A DNA stretch of 64,000 nucleotides from Avimonas intestinalis (lineage in GTDB: Bacteria > Bacillota > Clostridia > Oscillospirales > Acutalibacteraceae). The DNA is taken from contig CAJFID010000021.1 of the NCBI GenBank assembly GCA_904380375.1, positions 1 through 64,000 on the forward strand, read 5' to 3'. The position numbers and the translations under genes were made by a program. Position 1 is the first letter of the stretch; each line of letters begins with the position of its first letter. Shown here in pieces: positions 35,843 through 43,583 of this stretch. Below the pieces are notes generated by a model that worked only from the letters and a program-made list of their open reading frames with translations, was not told where the DNA came from and ran no database searches.

Positions 35843-37351
35843 ATGAAAAACGAATACGATGTTTTGATTGCGGGCAGCGGCGTGGCCGGCCTGTACGCGG
35901 CGCTGAACTTTGCCCCCGACGTGCGGGTGCTGGTGCTTTCCAAGCGGGAGCTGACCCTGTGCAACAGCTTCCTGGCGCAGGGGGGCGTGGCCGCCGTAGT
36001 GGACAAGACCAACGACGACTACCGGCTCCACATCGCGGACACGCTGATCGCCGGCGGGTATAAGAACGACCTGCGTTCCTTGGAGATCCTGGTCAACGAA
36101 GGGCCGGAGGACGTCCTGCGCCTGATTAAGGAAATGGGCGTGGACTTTGACCGGGACGACCAGCAGCACATCGCGATGACCCTTGAGGGCGGGCATTCCC
36201 GCCGCCGGATCCTGCACCATAAGGATTCCACCGGGCGGGAGATCACCGAAAAGCTGCTGGCGGCCGCCCAGAGCCGGCCCAACGTCGACTTTATGGAAAA
36301 TACGCAGCTGGCCGCCCTCACCCCGTCGGGGGGCGGCTTTTGGGCCGGGCTGCTGGTAAACGGCGAATACCGCGCCCTTTCCTGCTCCTACTGCATCCTG
36401 TGTACCGGCGGGATCGGGCGGGTGTATCCCTACACCACCAATTCCGCCATCGCGACCGGCGACGGCATCACCCTCGCGCATGAGCTGGGGGCGCGGATCA
36501 AAAACCTGCGCCTGGTCCAGTTCCATCCCACCGCCTTTGCGGCGGCCCAGGGCAGGGAGCGGTTCCTGATTTCCGAAGCGGTCCGGGGGGAGGGCGCGAT
36601 GCTCTTAAACGCCGAGGGCGAGCGGTTTATGACCCGGTACGACGAACGGGGGGAGCTCGCCCCCCGCGATGTGGTCTCCCGCAGCATTATGCTTGAGGCC
36701 AAGCGCACCGGCAGCGAGGATTTTTACCTAGATATCACCTTCCGCGGGGCGGACTTCATTAAAAACCGTTTCCCCATGATTTACGAGCGCTGCCTTGAGG
36801 AGGGCGTGGACATCACCAAGGAGCGCATCCCCGTCTTCCCCTGCCAGCATTACCTGATGGGCGGCATTGACGTCAACGTGTACGGCGACACCACGGTCGA
36901 CCGGCTGTACGCCGCGGGCGAATGCTCCCACACTGGGGTGCACGGGCGCAACCGGCTGGCGAGCAACTCTCTGCTTGAGGCGCTGGTCTTTGCCCGCCGC
37001 TGCACCTACGACATCAGCCGCCGGATGCGGCACGAGGAAAGCGGCGTGACCGCCCCCGCCCCGGCCGCCCCGTCGGGCGGGCGGCCTCTTGATCCCGGCC
37101 ACCGCACCCGCATCCGGGCGATTATGCAGAAAGCGTGGTTCGTCATCCCCGACTACGACGCGGTGCGGGAGGGGCTGCGGGAGGCCAAGGCCATCCTGGA
37201 CGAGCTGAAAAACGGCGGCTATGCCCTAACCCCCGACTACATCGAGGCCAAGAGCCTGGCCACCGTGTGTACGATCATCTTGAGCGAGGTTATCCGCGAG
37301 GTGATTGAAAAGCAGGATGACAACAAGGACTACAAAACGGCCGCCGTCTGA
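35843..37351 (+). CDS. nadB: L-aspartate oxidase NadB
   Basis: FAD flavoprotein that oxidises aspartate to iminoaspartate, the substrate of NadA; under anoxic conditions fumarate can be the electron acceptor. 502 residues: FAD site DVLIAGSGVAGLYAALNF, SKRELTLCNSFLAQGGVAA, catalytic region EGGHSRRRILHHKDSTGREI, LVQFHPTAF, EAVRGEGAMLLN, and HGRNRLASNSLLEALVF. The helical C-terminal domain is present. 53 bp after the acetyltransferase, 24 bp before nadC. Confidence 0.96.
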   Translation: MKNEYDVLIAGSGVAGLYAALNFAPDVRVLVLSKRELTLCNSFLAQGGVAAVVDKTNDDYRLHIADTLIAGGYKNDLRSLEILVNEGPEDVLRLIKEMGVDFDRDDQQHIAMTLEGGHSRRRILHHKDSTGREITEKLLAAAQSRPNVDFMENTQLAALTPSGGGFWAGLLVNGEYRALSCSYCILCTGGIGRVYPYTTNSAIATGDGITLAHELGARIKNLRLVQFHPTAFAAAQGRERFLISEAVRGEGAMLLNAEGERFMTRYDERGELAPRDVVSRSIMLEAKRTGSEDFYLDITFRGADFIKNRFPMIYERCLEEGVDITKERIPVFPCQHYLMGGIDVNVYGDTTVDRLYAAGECSHTGVHGRNRLASNSLLEALVFARRCTYDISRRMRHEESGVTAPAPAAPSGGRPLDPGHRTRIRAIMQKAWFVIPDYDAVREGLREAKAILDELKNGGYALTPDYIEAKSLATVCTIILSEVIREVIEKQDDNKDYKTAAV

Positions 37352-37375
37352 GGCGGGACGAACGGAGGATTCGCT

Positions 37376-38218
37376 ATGCTGCTGCCCCAATTCGCGGTAG
37401 ACGACGTGATTAAAACCGCGCTGAATGAGGATATCAACTACATTGACACCACCACCGACCTCATGATCCCGGAGGATTCCCGCTCCGCCGCCCGCTTCCT
37501 GGCCAAGGCGGAGGGGGTGCTCTGCGGGATGGACGTGGCGCTGCGGGTGTTCGCCCTGCTTGATCCCACCTTCCGCGCGGCGGTTTACAAAAAGGACGGC
37601 GACCGGGTGCGTCCCGGGGATGTGATCGCGGAGGTGGAGGGGGCCACCCGCTCCCTGCTCAAGGGGGAGAGGACGGCGCTCAACCTGCTGCAGCATCTTT
37701 CCGGCGTGGCGACTGCCACCGACCGCTGCGTGCAGATCGTCCGGGGGACGCGGGCGTCAATCGCCGATACCCGCAAAACCCTGCCGGGGCTCCGCTTTTT
37801 GCAGAAGTATGCGGTCACGGTGGGCGGCGGACGGAACCACCGCTTCAACCTCTCGGACGGCGCGATGCTCAAGGACAACCACATTGACGCGGCCGGCGGC
37901 ATCACCGCGGCGGTCCGCGCTATCCGCGGCAGGCTGGGCCACATGGTCAAGCTGGAGGTGGAAACCCGCAGCCTTGACGAGGTCCGGGAAGCGCTGGCCG
38001 CCGGCGCGGACGTGATCATGCTCGACAATATGGACTGCGCGGCGATGGCCGAAGCGGTCCGGCTGGCGGACGGCCGGGTGCCGCTTGAGGCGAGCGGCGG
38101 CATCACGGCCGAAACCCTGCGAGCCGTGGCGGAAACCGGGGTGGACATCATCTCGATCGGCGCGCTCACCCATTCGGTCAAGGCGCTGGATATCTCGCTC
38201 AAGATCCAAAAGGCGTAA
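37376..38218 (+). CDS. nadC: Nicotinate-nucleotide diphosphorylase (carboxylating) NadC
   Basis: Joins quinolinate and PRPP to nicotinate mononucleotide with loss of CO2. 280 residues: ALNEDINYIDTTTDLMIP, the N-terminal sandwich, then SIADTRKTLPGLRFLQKYAV, VGGGRNHRFNLSDGAMLKDNH, KLEVETRSLDEVREAL, ADVIMLDNM and LEASGGITAETLRAVAETGVD. GAACGGAGG precedes the ATG. Last gene of the operon, before a terminator. Confidence 0.97.
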   Translation: MLLPQFAVDDVIKTALNEDINYIDTTTDLMIPEDSRSAARFLAKAEGVLCGMDVALRVFALLDPTFRAAVYKKDGDRVRPGDVIAEVEGATRSLLKGERTALNLLQHLSGVATATDRCVQIVRGTRASIADTRKTLPGLRFLQKYAVTVGGGRNHRFNLSDGAMLKDNHIDAAGGITAAVRAIRGRLGHMVKLEVETRSLDEVREALAAGADVIMLDNMDCAAMAEAVRLADGRVPLEASGGITAETLRAVAETGVDIISIGALTHSVKALDISLKIQKA

Positions 38219-38231
38219 TCCCAAGCAGGCC

Positions 38232-38275
38232 AAGGGGGCGGGCAGGCTCGTGCGAGCCGCCCGTCCCCTTTTTGC
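38232..38275 (+). terminator. Terminator of the prs-nad operon
   Basis: AAGGGGGCGGGC and GCCCGTCCCCTT form the outer stem around a GGCTCGTGCGAGCC inner hairpin; TTTTT follows. Confidence 0.85.
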
Positions 38276-38317
38276 ATAAACGCTGAAAAAAGTGCAGTTT
38301 TTGTTGAAGAATCGCTA

Positions 38318-38346
38318 TTTACTTGCTTTGGCCGCCCTGCTATAGT
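38318..38346 (+). promoter_or_regulatory. Promoter of the 38.4-kb lipoprotein gene
   Basis: TTTACT at 38318-38323 and TATAGT at 38341-38346 with a 17-bp spacer, 50 bp before the start codon. Confidence 0.65.
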
Positions 38347-38395
38347 GGATGAAGGAATCCCGCGCAGCGGGAGAGTGCAAAGGGAGGGGAGGCGC

Positions 38396-39772
38396 ATGGC
38401 TTCGGGAATGAAAAAGGCCGCTGCTTGTTTGGCGGCGCTCTGCCTGCTGCTTTTGTGCGGCGGCTGCCGGAAAAAACCGCAGGAGACGTCGGGGCAGGCG
38501 GAGGCTTCCCGGGAGGGCTCCGTGACAAGCCCGGGAACCGCGGCCCCGTCTGCGGCGGAATGGCTGGATTCGCCGTATACGGTGTGCCGGGAGGAGGACG
38601 ACGGGACCTATACCCTGCGGATTTATGCTTCCCCCGTGCAGTATCGGGCGGAGGACGGGGGGTACCGCTTGTTTGACAATTCCCTGAAGGAGGCGGAAAA
38701 GGAGCCCTTTGCCTATCAAAACCAGGCCGGTAAAGCGACGGTGTATTTCCCGAAAACCCTCGGCTTTAAGGTGTGGCTGGAATGCGGGGAGGAGAGGGCG
38801 TTCCTATCCAAGCTTTTTTATGATTTTTCGGACGGCGAACGGCAGGAATATATCAACGCCTATGGCGATACCGTGGAGGCGGTGGTGTACGGGCGGGAGG
38901 ATAGCGATGTCGCCCTCTACCCCACGCCGCTGGGGGTACAGATGGAGCTGCTTGTCCGCGAGCCGCCTGCATCCGACTTGCTTTTCGCCCTGCCCCTTAC
39001 CTGCGACAGCCCGGTCTGCGATAACAGGGAAAACGGGGTCGTCTGTTTCGGGACCGGCCAGGCGGCCGAATGGGTCCTTCAGCAGCCGCTTTTGAAGCAG
39101 GAGGGGGAACCGCTCCAGCTTTGCGGCGGGCTGTGGCTTTACGGTGACAGCGGCCATTATTCGTATCAGGCACGGGCGGGCGAAGTGACGACAGCGTACC
39201 CCTACCGCCTCTGCCCGGCCTTTGAAAAAAGGACGGACGGCGGCCTGGGGATGCTGCCGGATTCTACCGCCTATTCCGAGTGGGAGGCCAATTCCTACCT
39301 CAGCCGCGCCGCCCTGGTCGGCCGTTCGGAGCGCGGGGATGGCCGGCATTACACCCGCCTGCGCTTGCATGACTTTATGACGCTGTCTCCCGGCAGCGTT
39401 CTTGAGGCATCCTACCATTTCCGCCGGCTGGACGCCTCGGACGAGGTTTCCCTCAAAGCCCGGGAGGTGGAAAGTCAGTGGTCAAGCACGCGTCTTCTCT
39501 GGGATTCCCAGCCGGCGCTGGGGGATGCGATCGGGGCGGCGGAGCCGGAGGGAAACGGCTGGTATGCGGTGGAAATGCGGTCCTTTGTGCAGGAATGCCT
39601 GGCGGACCCAACGGGGGAGAAGGAGTCCCAGGGCTTCGCCCTCTGTGGCCAAGGGGTGGGCAGCGCCCTGATCGCAACGTCGGACAACACCCTGTATCCG
39701 CCGTATCTTGAGCTGCGCCTGAAGGGGCTGCCGGCCTCCTTTGACCGTCAGAGGCTGGAGGCCGGCCTTTAA
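38396..39772 (+). CDS. Putative lipoprotein with DNRLRE-like domain
   Basis: 458 residues. A basic, hydrophobic signal peptide (KKAAACLAALCLLLLCGG) is followed by a Cys that could be lipidated, though Cys rather than Leu/Val occupies the -3 position. The mature part begins with a Ser/Thr-rich linker. Residues about 60-200 resemble the region before DNRLRE repeats in secreted WapA/YD-type proteins (DGTYTLRIYASPVQYRAEDGGYRLFDNSL). The last 180 residues (EWEANSYLSRAALVGRSE ... LYPPYLELRLKG) look like the DNRLRE beta-sandwich, usually an extracellular adhesive or enzyme-linked domain. AAAGGGAGGGG precedes the ATG. It stands alone between promoter and terminator. Confidence 0.7.
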   Translation: MASGMKKAAACLAALCLLLLCGGCRKKPQETSGQAEASREGSVTSPGTAAPSAAEWLDSPYTVCREEDDGTYTLRIYASPVQYRAEDGGYRLFDNSLKEAEKEPFAYQNQAGKATVYFPKTLGFKVWLECGEERAFLSKLFYDFSDGERQEYINAYGDTVEAVVYGREDSDVALYPTPLGVQMELLVREPPASDLLFALPLTCDSPVCDNRENGVVCFGTGQAAEWVLQQPLLKQEGEPLQLCGGLWLYGDSGHYSYQARAGEVTTAYPYRLCPAFEKRTDGGLGMLPDSTAYSEWEANSYLSRAALVGRSERGDGRHYTRLRLHDFMTLSPGSVLEASYHFRRLDASDEVSLKAREVESQWSSTRLLWDSQPALGDAIGAAEPEGNGWYAVEMRSFVQECLADPTGEKESQGFALCGQGVGSALIATSDNTLYPPYLELRLKGLPASFDRQRLEAGL

Positions 39773-39807
39773 CGCCGGCCGGCCTTGGCGCCCTGTGCTT
39801 TTGAGAC

Positions 39808-39846
39808 GGCGCTCCCGCCATCCGCGAGCGGGGGCGCCGCCCTTTT
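39808..39846 (+). terminator. Terminator of the lipoprotein gene
   Basis: GGCGCTCCCGC pairs with GCGGGGGCGCC (one bulge), then GCCCTTTT. Confidence 0.7.
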
Positions 39847-40209
39847 ATGCCGGCAGAGGCCGCTGTCCGGAAAAGCGCGGCGGCCGGGTTTCCGTCTTGT
39901 CCGTTAACACACGGCCCCGACGCGCCGTTGCTTTGGCCGGGCAGCGAAGGCGTTCCACCACCATTTGCAGAAGGGAAAACGGTGCACAACCCCGACATTT
40001 CCGCGATTGGCGCGGCGGTCCTTGCCTGGCGCGGCGAGCCTTTTGGCAGCCGCCTTGGGCATCCGGCCGCTGGCCGGGTAGGAACGATTGTTCACAGTTT
40101 CCACGGAGTTTTCCACATAGTATAAAACGCCCCGTTTATTCAGAAACCGGGGAGGGCTTTTTGCAAGCCCTTTTCTTCATTTTCTCCGTGCAAGGGGCGG
40201 CTAAAATGC
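39847..40209. other. Intergenic region with DnaA-box-like sequences
   Basis: No gene recognised. TTGTTCACA at 40088-40096 fits the DnaA box consensus, and TTTTCCACA at 40109-40117 differs at one position; TTTCCACG lies between. No dnaA or dnaN gene is in view, so an origin is unlikely; they may be chance or a DnaA-titration site. Confidence 0.35.
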
Positions 40210-40236
40210 AAAAAAGCCGGGGGATACCCCCCGGCT
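40210..40236 (-). terminator. Terminator of acpP
   Basis: AGCCGGGGG pairs with CCCCCGGCT; a run of six T follows on the minus strand. Confidence 0.9.
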
Positions 40237-40293
40237 TTGCCGTTTTCCGTCCTATGCGCCACTGTACGCCGCCCGGCGGGAGGCGCCTATGGC

Positions 40294-40521
40294 TTACATA
40301 TGCTCCTCAATGTAGGAAACGACTTCCCCCACGGTGCGGATATTCTCAATCTCCTCGTCCGGGATCTCCACGTTAAACTCGTCTTCCAGGGACATCAGCA
40401 TATCGACAACATCCAGCGAATCGGCGCCGAGATCGTCGGCGATATTCGTGTCCAAGGTAATCGTATCCTCCGCAACGTCAAACTGATTGCTGAGAATTGC
40501 CTTAACCTTCTCAAATACCAT
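40294..40521 (-). CDS. acpP: Acyl carrier protein
   Basis: 75 residues, acidic, four-helix. The phosphopantetheine site is the Ser in LGADSLDVVDMLMSLEDEF; the protein begins VFEKVKAILSNQF and ends VVSYIEEHM. It carries the growing chain in fatty acid synthesis. Rather than lying in a fab cluster it is monocistronic here, with its own promoter and terminator. The Sfp-like transferase at 20.8 kb, or an AcpS elsewhere, would activate it. Confidence 0.96.
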   Translation of the reverse strand: MVFEKVKAILSNQFDVAEDTITLDTNIADDLGADSLDVVDMLMSLEDEFNVEIPDEEIENIRTVGEVVSYIEEHM

Positions 40522-40569
40522 CCGGTTTCATCCTTCCCCACTTAGGTCTGTAATTTTGCCGCCGCGAAA

Positions 40570-40598
40570 TGGACAGCGGCGCGGCTTTGTGCTATAAT
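40570..40598 (+). promoter_or_regulatory. Promoter pointing toward aroE
   Basis: TGGACA at 40570-40575 and TATAAT at 40593-40598, 17 bp apart. Transcription would start near 40605, about 195 nt before aroE, and pass through the leftward acpP promoter. Confidence 0.7.
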
Positions 40599-40651
40599 CC
40601 AAACGACAGCCAGCCCAAGCCGCCTTCCGTGCTGTCCCCGGTACATCCAAA

Positions 40652-40680
40652 ATATTATTAGCAAAATCCCGTTTTGTCAA
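40652..40680 (-). promoter_or_regulatory. Promoter of acpP
   Basis: Minus-strand TTGACA (40675-40680) and TAATAT (40652-40657) with a 17-bp spacer. The start near 40645 gives a leader of about 120 nt. It faces the rightward promoter at 40570-40598. Confidence 0.8.
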
Positions 40681-40712
40681 TCACCTTTTGGAAGTTTTTT
40701 CATAAAGGCGCG

Positions 40713-40751
40713 GGGAATCCCGCATAGGCGGCCGGATTCCGGGCTTTTTTT
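40713..40751 (+). terminator. Possible attenuator hairpin in the aroE leader
   Basis: GGAATCC (40714-40720) pairs with GGATTCC (40734-40740), followed by GGGC and a run of seven T. It lies in the leader between the promoter and aroE, so it would act as an attenuator if real; the stem is short. Confidence 0.4.
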
Positions 40752-40800
40752 GTATTTTTCGGCGCTTTTCGCGGCGCCGCGTGGAAAGGAAGCAGCAGCC

Positions 40801-41652
40801 ATGAACGCAAACGCCCCCTTTTTTGTGATCGGCCATCCGCTGGGCCACAGCATGTCCCCGTTTATCCACACCCGCCTTTTCGCCGCCCAGGGGATTGCCG
40901 CCCGCTACACAGCCAGGGACATCGCCCCCGACCGGCTGGAAACGGAGCTGCCGGGCCTTTTGAAAACGGCGGGCGGGCTGAATGTGACGATCCCGTATAA
41001 GCAGGCGGTCATCCCCTTCCTTGACGGGCTGAGGGGCCGGGCGGAGCTCTACCGCTCGGTCAACACCGTTGCCATTACGGATGAGGGCTGCTTCGGCTAC
41101 AATACCGATGCCGAGGGCTTCCTGGCGGCGCTGGAAGGCGGGGGCGTCGCGCTCAAGGGCCGGGTGGCGCTCCTGGGCTGCGGCGGGGTAGGCCGCACCT
41201 TCGCCTGCGAGGCGGCCCTGGCCGGCTGCACCATCGTCAACGGGGTGCGGGAGTCCGACCTGCCCCAGGCCGCGGAGCTGGAAGCCTATGTCCGCCGGCT
41301 GGCCCCGGAGGCAACGTATGAAATCACCACCCTTGACCGTTTACAGGGGGATTTCGACCTGCTGATCAACGCCACGCCGGTGGGGATGTATCCCCACGCG
41401 GACGCCATGCCGGTGGAGAAGGCCGTGCTCGACCGCACGGCGGCGGTATTTGACGCGGTGTATAATCCCGGCGTGACCGCGCTGCTGGCCTGTGCGGCCG
41501 CGTGCGGGGCCAAGACGGTGGGCGGGATGCCGATGCTGGTCTGGCAGGCCGCGATCGCCCACCGCATCTGGTACAAAGCGGAGTTTTCCGCCGGTGACAT
41601 GGCCGCGTTGGTGGAGGCGTCCCAGGCGGAAATGCAGCGGCTGTTCGGCTGA
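40801..41652 (+). CDS. aroE: Shikimate dehydrogenase
   Basis: Reduces 3-dehydroshikimate to shikimate with NADPH. 283 residues: the substrate site VIGHPLGHSMSPFIHTRLF, the catalytic-lysine motif NVTIPYKQAV, SVNTVAITDEGCFGYNTDAEGF, the nucleotide loop VALLGCGGVGRTFA, INATPVGMYPH and GGMPMLVWQ. ATG 40801 follows AAAGGAA at 10 bp. aroK is 89 bp downstream, consecutive in the shikimate pathway. Confidence 0.96.
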   Translation: MNANAPFFVIGHPLGHSMSPFIHTRLFAAQGIAARYTARDIAPDRLETELPGLLKTAGGLNVTIPYKQAVIPFLDGLRGRAELYRSVNTVAITDEGCFGYNTDAEGFLAALEGGGVALKGRVALLGCGGVGRTFACEAALAGCTIVNGVRESDLPQAAELEAYVRRLAPEATYEITTLDRLQGDFDLLINATPVGMYPHADAMPVEKAVLDRTAAVFDAVYNPGVTALLACAAACGAKTVGGMPMLVWQAAIAHRIWYKAEFSAGDMAALVEASQAEMQRLFG

Positions 41653-41741
41653 AGCGTGCCGGGAGCGGCAGGAGCCGCCCCCTCCCGCCGGCCGGCGACG
41701 CCCCGGGCAGGCCGCCCGGGGCGAGGAAAGGAGTTCTATTT

Positions 41742-42245
41742 ATGCGCTGTATCACCCTGTGCGGCTTTATGGGCTGCGGGAAAACCACCGTCGGCCGGAT
41801 CCTGGCGGAGCGGACCGGCCGGGAATTTCTGGATATGGATCAGGAAATCGAGCGGCAGGCGGGCCTCACGGTTTCGGCAATCTTCGCCCGCTTCGGGCAG
41901 GAGGATTTCCGCCGGCGGGAACGGGAGCTCTGCGCCGCCCTCGGCGGCCGCCGGGATCTGGTGATCGCGGCGGGGGGAGGCGCCCTCACCTACCCGGAGA
42001 ATGCGGCGGCGCTTGCAAAGGGCGGCGCCGTGGTGCTGCTTGACGTTCCGCTGCCCGTCATCCTGCGCCGGCTTGAAGGGGATACGACCCGCCCGCTGCT
42101 GGCCCGCCCGGATAAGGAGCAGGCCGCGGAGGAGCTCTATACCCGCCGTCTGCCCCTTTACCGGGCGGCGGCCACCCATATTGTCTCCGCGGACGACGAC
42201 CCGGAAACGGTCGCCCAGGCCGTGCTGAGGGCCATCGGGGAATAG
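41742..42245 (+). CDS. aroK: Shikimate kinase
   Basis: Phosphorylates shikimate at the 3-hydroxyl. 167 residues: Walker A CGFMGCGKTTVGRILAE, the shikimate-binding DMDQEIERQAG, the RRRERE segment, VIAAGGGALTY, and the lid region LEGDTTRPLLA. GAAAGGAG precedes the ATG. It follows aroE directly and ends before a terminator, so the two form an operon. Confidence 0.96.
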   Translation: MRCITLCGFMGCGKTTVGRILAERTGREFLDMDQEIERQAGLTVSAIFARFGQEDFRRRERELCAALGGRRDLVIAAGGGALTYPENAAALAKGGAVVLLDVPLPVILRRLEGDTTRPLLARPDKEQAAEELYTRRLPLYRAAATHIVSADDDPETVAQAVLRAIGE

Positions 42246-42260
42246 GCGGATAAACGGCGG

Positions 42261-42317
42261 AAAACCGCCCGGCCTGCGCGCAAAAGCGGCGGGCCGGGCG
42301 GTTTGGCTTTGTTTTTT
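42261..42317 (+). terminator. Terminator of the aroE-aroK operon
   Basis: AAACCGCCCGGCC pairs with GGCCGGGCGGTTT; T-rich sequence ending TTTTTT follows. Confidence 0.8.
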
Positions 42318-42532
42318 CGGGGCGGGCCCGCCTGGCTAAGCCGGGAAAGGCAGGGACGGGTAAGAGCAACGAGCCCCAGCCGCCGTTCGGGCTCAGGGAC
42401 AGCGGCCCCTGGGGCCGGATGCGCGCGATGCGGCGGCCAAAGCGCCCGCGGGCCCTCCAGGACGATGCCCCGCCTCTTAAGGCTTGCTTAGGCTTGCCCG
42501 CCGGCGGTGGAAACCTACGAAAGCATGGGCCG

Positions 42533-43030
42533 TCAGGCCTCCCCGGTCAGATGGCCCTGGGTACGCAGCGCCGGGAAGCCCCATTGGCGGAGCACCTCGT
42601 AGGCCCCTACGGCCACGGCGTTGGACAGGTTGAGGGAACGGGCCGCGTCGTCGTCCAGCATGGGAAGGCGGACGCACCGCTCCCGGTTGGCGGCTAGGAG
42701 GGATTCGGGGAGCCCGGCGGTTTCCTTGCCGAACACCAGGTAGGCGCCGTCCGGGTAGGAGACGTCTGCATAGATATTTTTGGCCTTGGTGGTGAAATAA
42801 TAGAAGGGCCCGGCGTTGCGGGCAAAAAAATCGTCCAGGTTTTTGTAATAGGTGATGTGCAGCAGGTGCCAATAGTCCAGCCCGGCCCGCTTGAGCTTGC
42901 GGTCGTCAATCGTAAAGCCCATCGGCTCGACGATATGCAGATGGGCGCCGGTTGCAGCGCAGGTGCGGCTGATGTTGCCGGTGTTCTGGGGGATTTCGGG
43001 CTCCACCAGGACGATGTTGAGCAGGGGCAT
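42533..43030 (-). CDS. trmL: tRNA (cytidine/uridine-34-2'-O)-methyltransferase TrmL
   Basis: SPOUT-family enzyme that methylates the wobble ribose of two tRNA-Leu species. 165 residues with the knot motifs NIVLVEPEIPQNTGNISRTC, LVFGKETAGLPESLL and LPMLDDDAARSLNLSNAVAV. The position of the start is set by the first family residues (PLLNIVLVEP); AAAGGA lies 11 bp upstream. Monocistronic. Confidence 0.94.
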   Translation of the reverse strand: MPLLNIVLVEPEIPQNTGNISRTCAATGAHLHIVEPMGFTIDDRKLKRAGLDYWHLLHITYYKNLDDFFARNAGPFYYFTTKAKNIYADVSYPDGAYLVFGKETAGLPESLLAANRERCVRLPMLDDDAARSLNLSNAVAVGAYEVLRQWGFPALRTQGHLTGEA

Positions 43031-43256
43031 ACAAAAATCGGTCCTTTCCGGTGAGGTTGGGCGCGCCGGCCGCAGACACCCGGCGCGCTTTTCCCATTTT
43101 ACGCCGTTTGTTTGCAAAATACAATCTTTCCAGCAATTTACCCGTTTGAAAAGCGGGCTGTGCGAAAGAATAAGAACGGTTCGGAAAGGACGCAAGCCGG
43201 CGTTGCGGCTCCGTCCCGAAGAATGCTGAATTTTCGGACAGGAGGAGGGGAAACGG

Positions 43257-43436
43257 ATGACCAAGGGCGTGATGGGCTTTATGAAGGGCATCGGCATGGG
43301 TATCGCCGTCGGATGCGTGGCCGGCGCGGCCGGCGCCGCGTATATGCGCTCGAATAAAAAGAGCGTAAAGAAGAACGTGGGCAAGGCGCTGCGCAGCGTG
43401 GGCGATCTGGTGGACGACGTAACGGGCATGTTTTAA
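43257..43436 (+). CDS. Small YtxH-like membrane protein (59 residues)
   Basis: A short gene with a strong GGAGGAGGGG ribosome site and a terminator close behind. The product starts TKGVMGFMKGIGMGIAVG, a glycine-rich hydrophobic helix, followed by YMRSNKKSVKKNVGKALRS, a basic amphipathic stretch, and DLVDDVTGMF. The pattern of one helix plus basic helix recalls YtxH-type stress proteins; the match is by shape only. Confidence 0.7.
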   Translation: MTKGVMGFMKGIGMGIAVGCVAGAAGAAYMRSNKKSVKKNVGKALRSVGDLVDDVTGMF

Positions 43437-43452
43437 CCGGCTCCGGAGGGCA

Positions 43453-43488
43453 GGCGGCGGGGAGGGAGGCTTCCCCGCCGCCGTTTTC
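43453..43488 (+). terminator. Terminator of the 59-residue protein gene
   Basis: GGCGGCGGGGA pairs perfectly with TCCCCGCCGCC over an 8-base loop; GTTTTC follows. Confidence 0.8.
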
Positions 43489-43523
43489 TGTCTGCCGGCC
43501 CCGCCGCCGGATCCTCCGGGGGC

Positions 43524-43552
43524 TTGTCCCTCACCGCGGGATGTGCTACACT
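43524..43552 (+). promoter_or_regulatory. Promoter of the M1-like peptidase gene
   Basis: TTGTCC at 43524-43529 and TACACT at 43547-43552, 17 bp apart, about 30 bp before the start codon. Confidence 0.65.
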
Positions 43553-43583
43553 GGGTGTACCCTTGGAAAGGCGGGTGCGGTTT

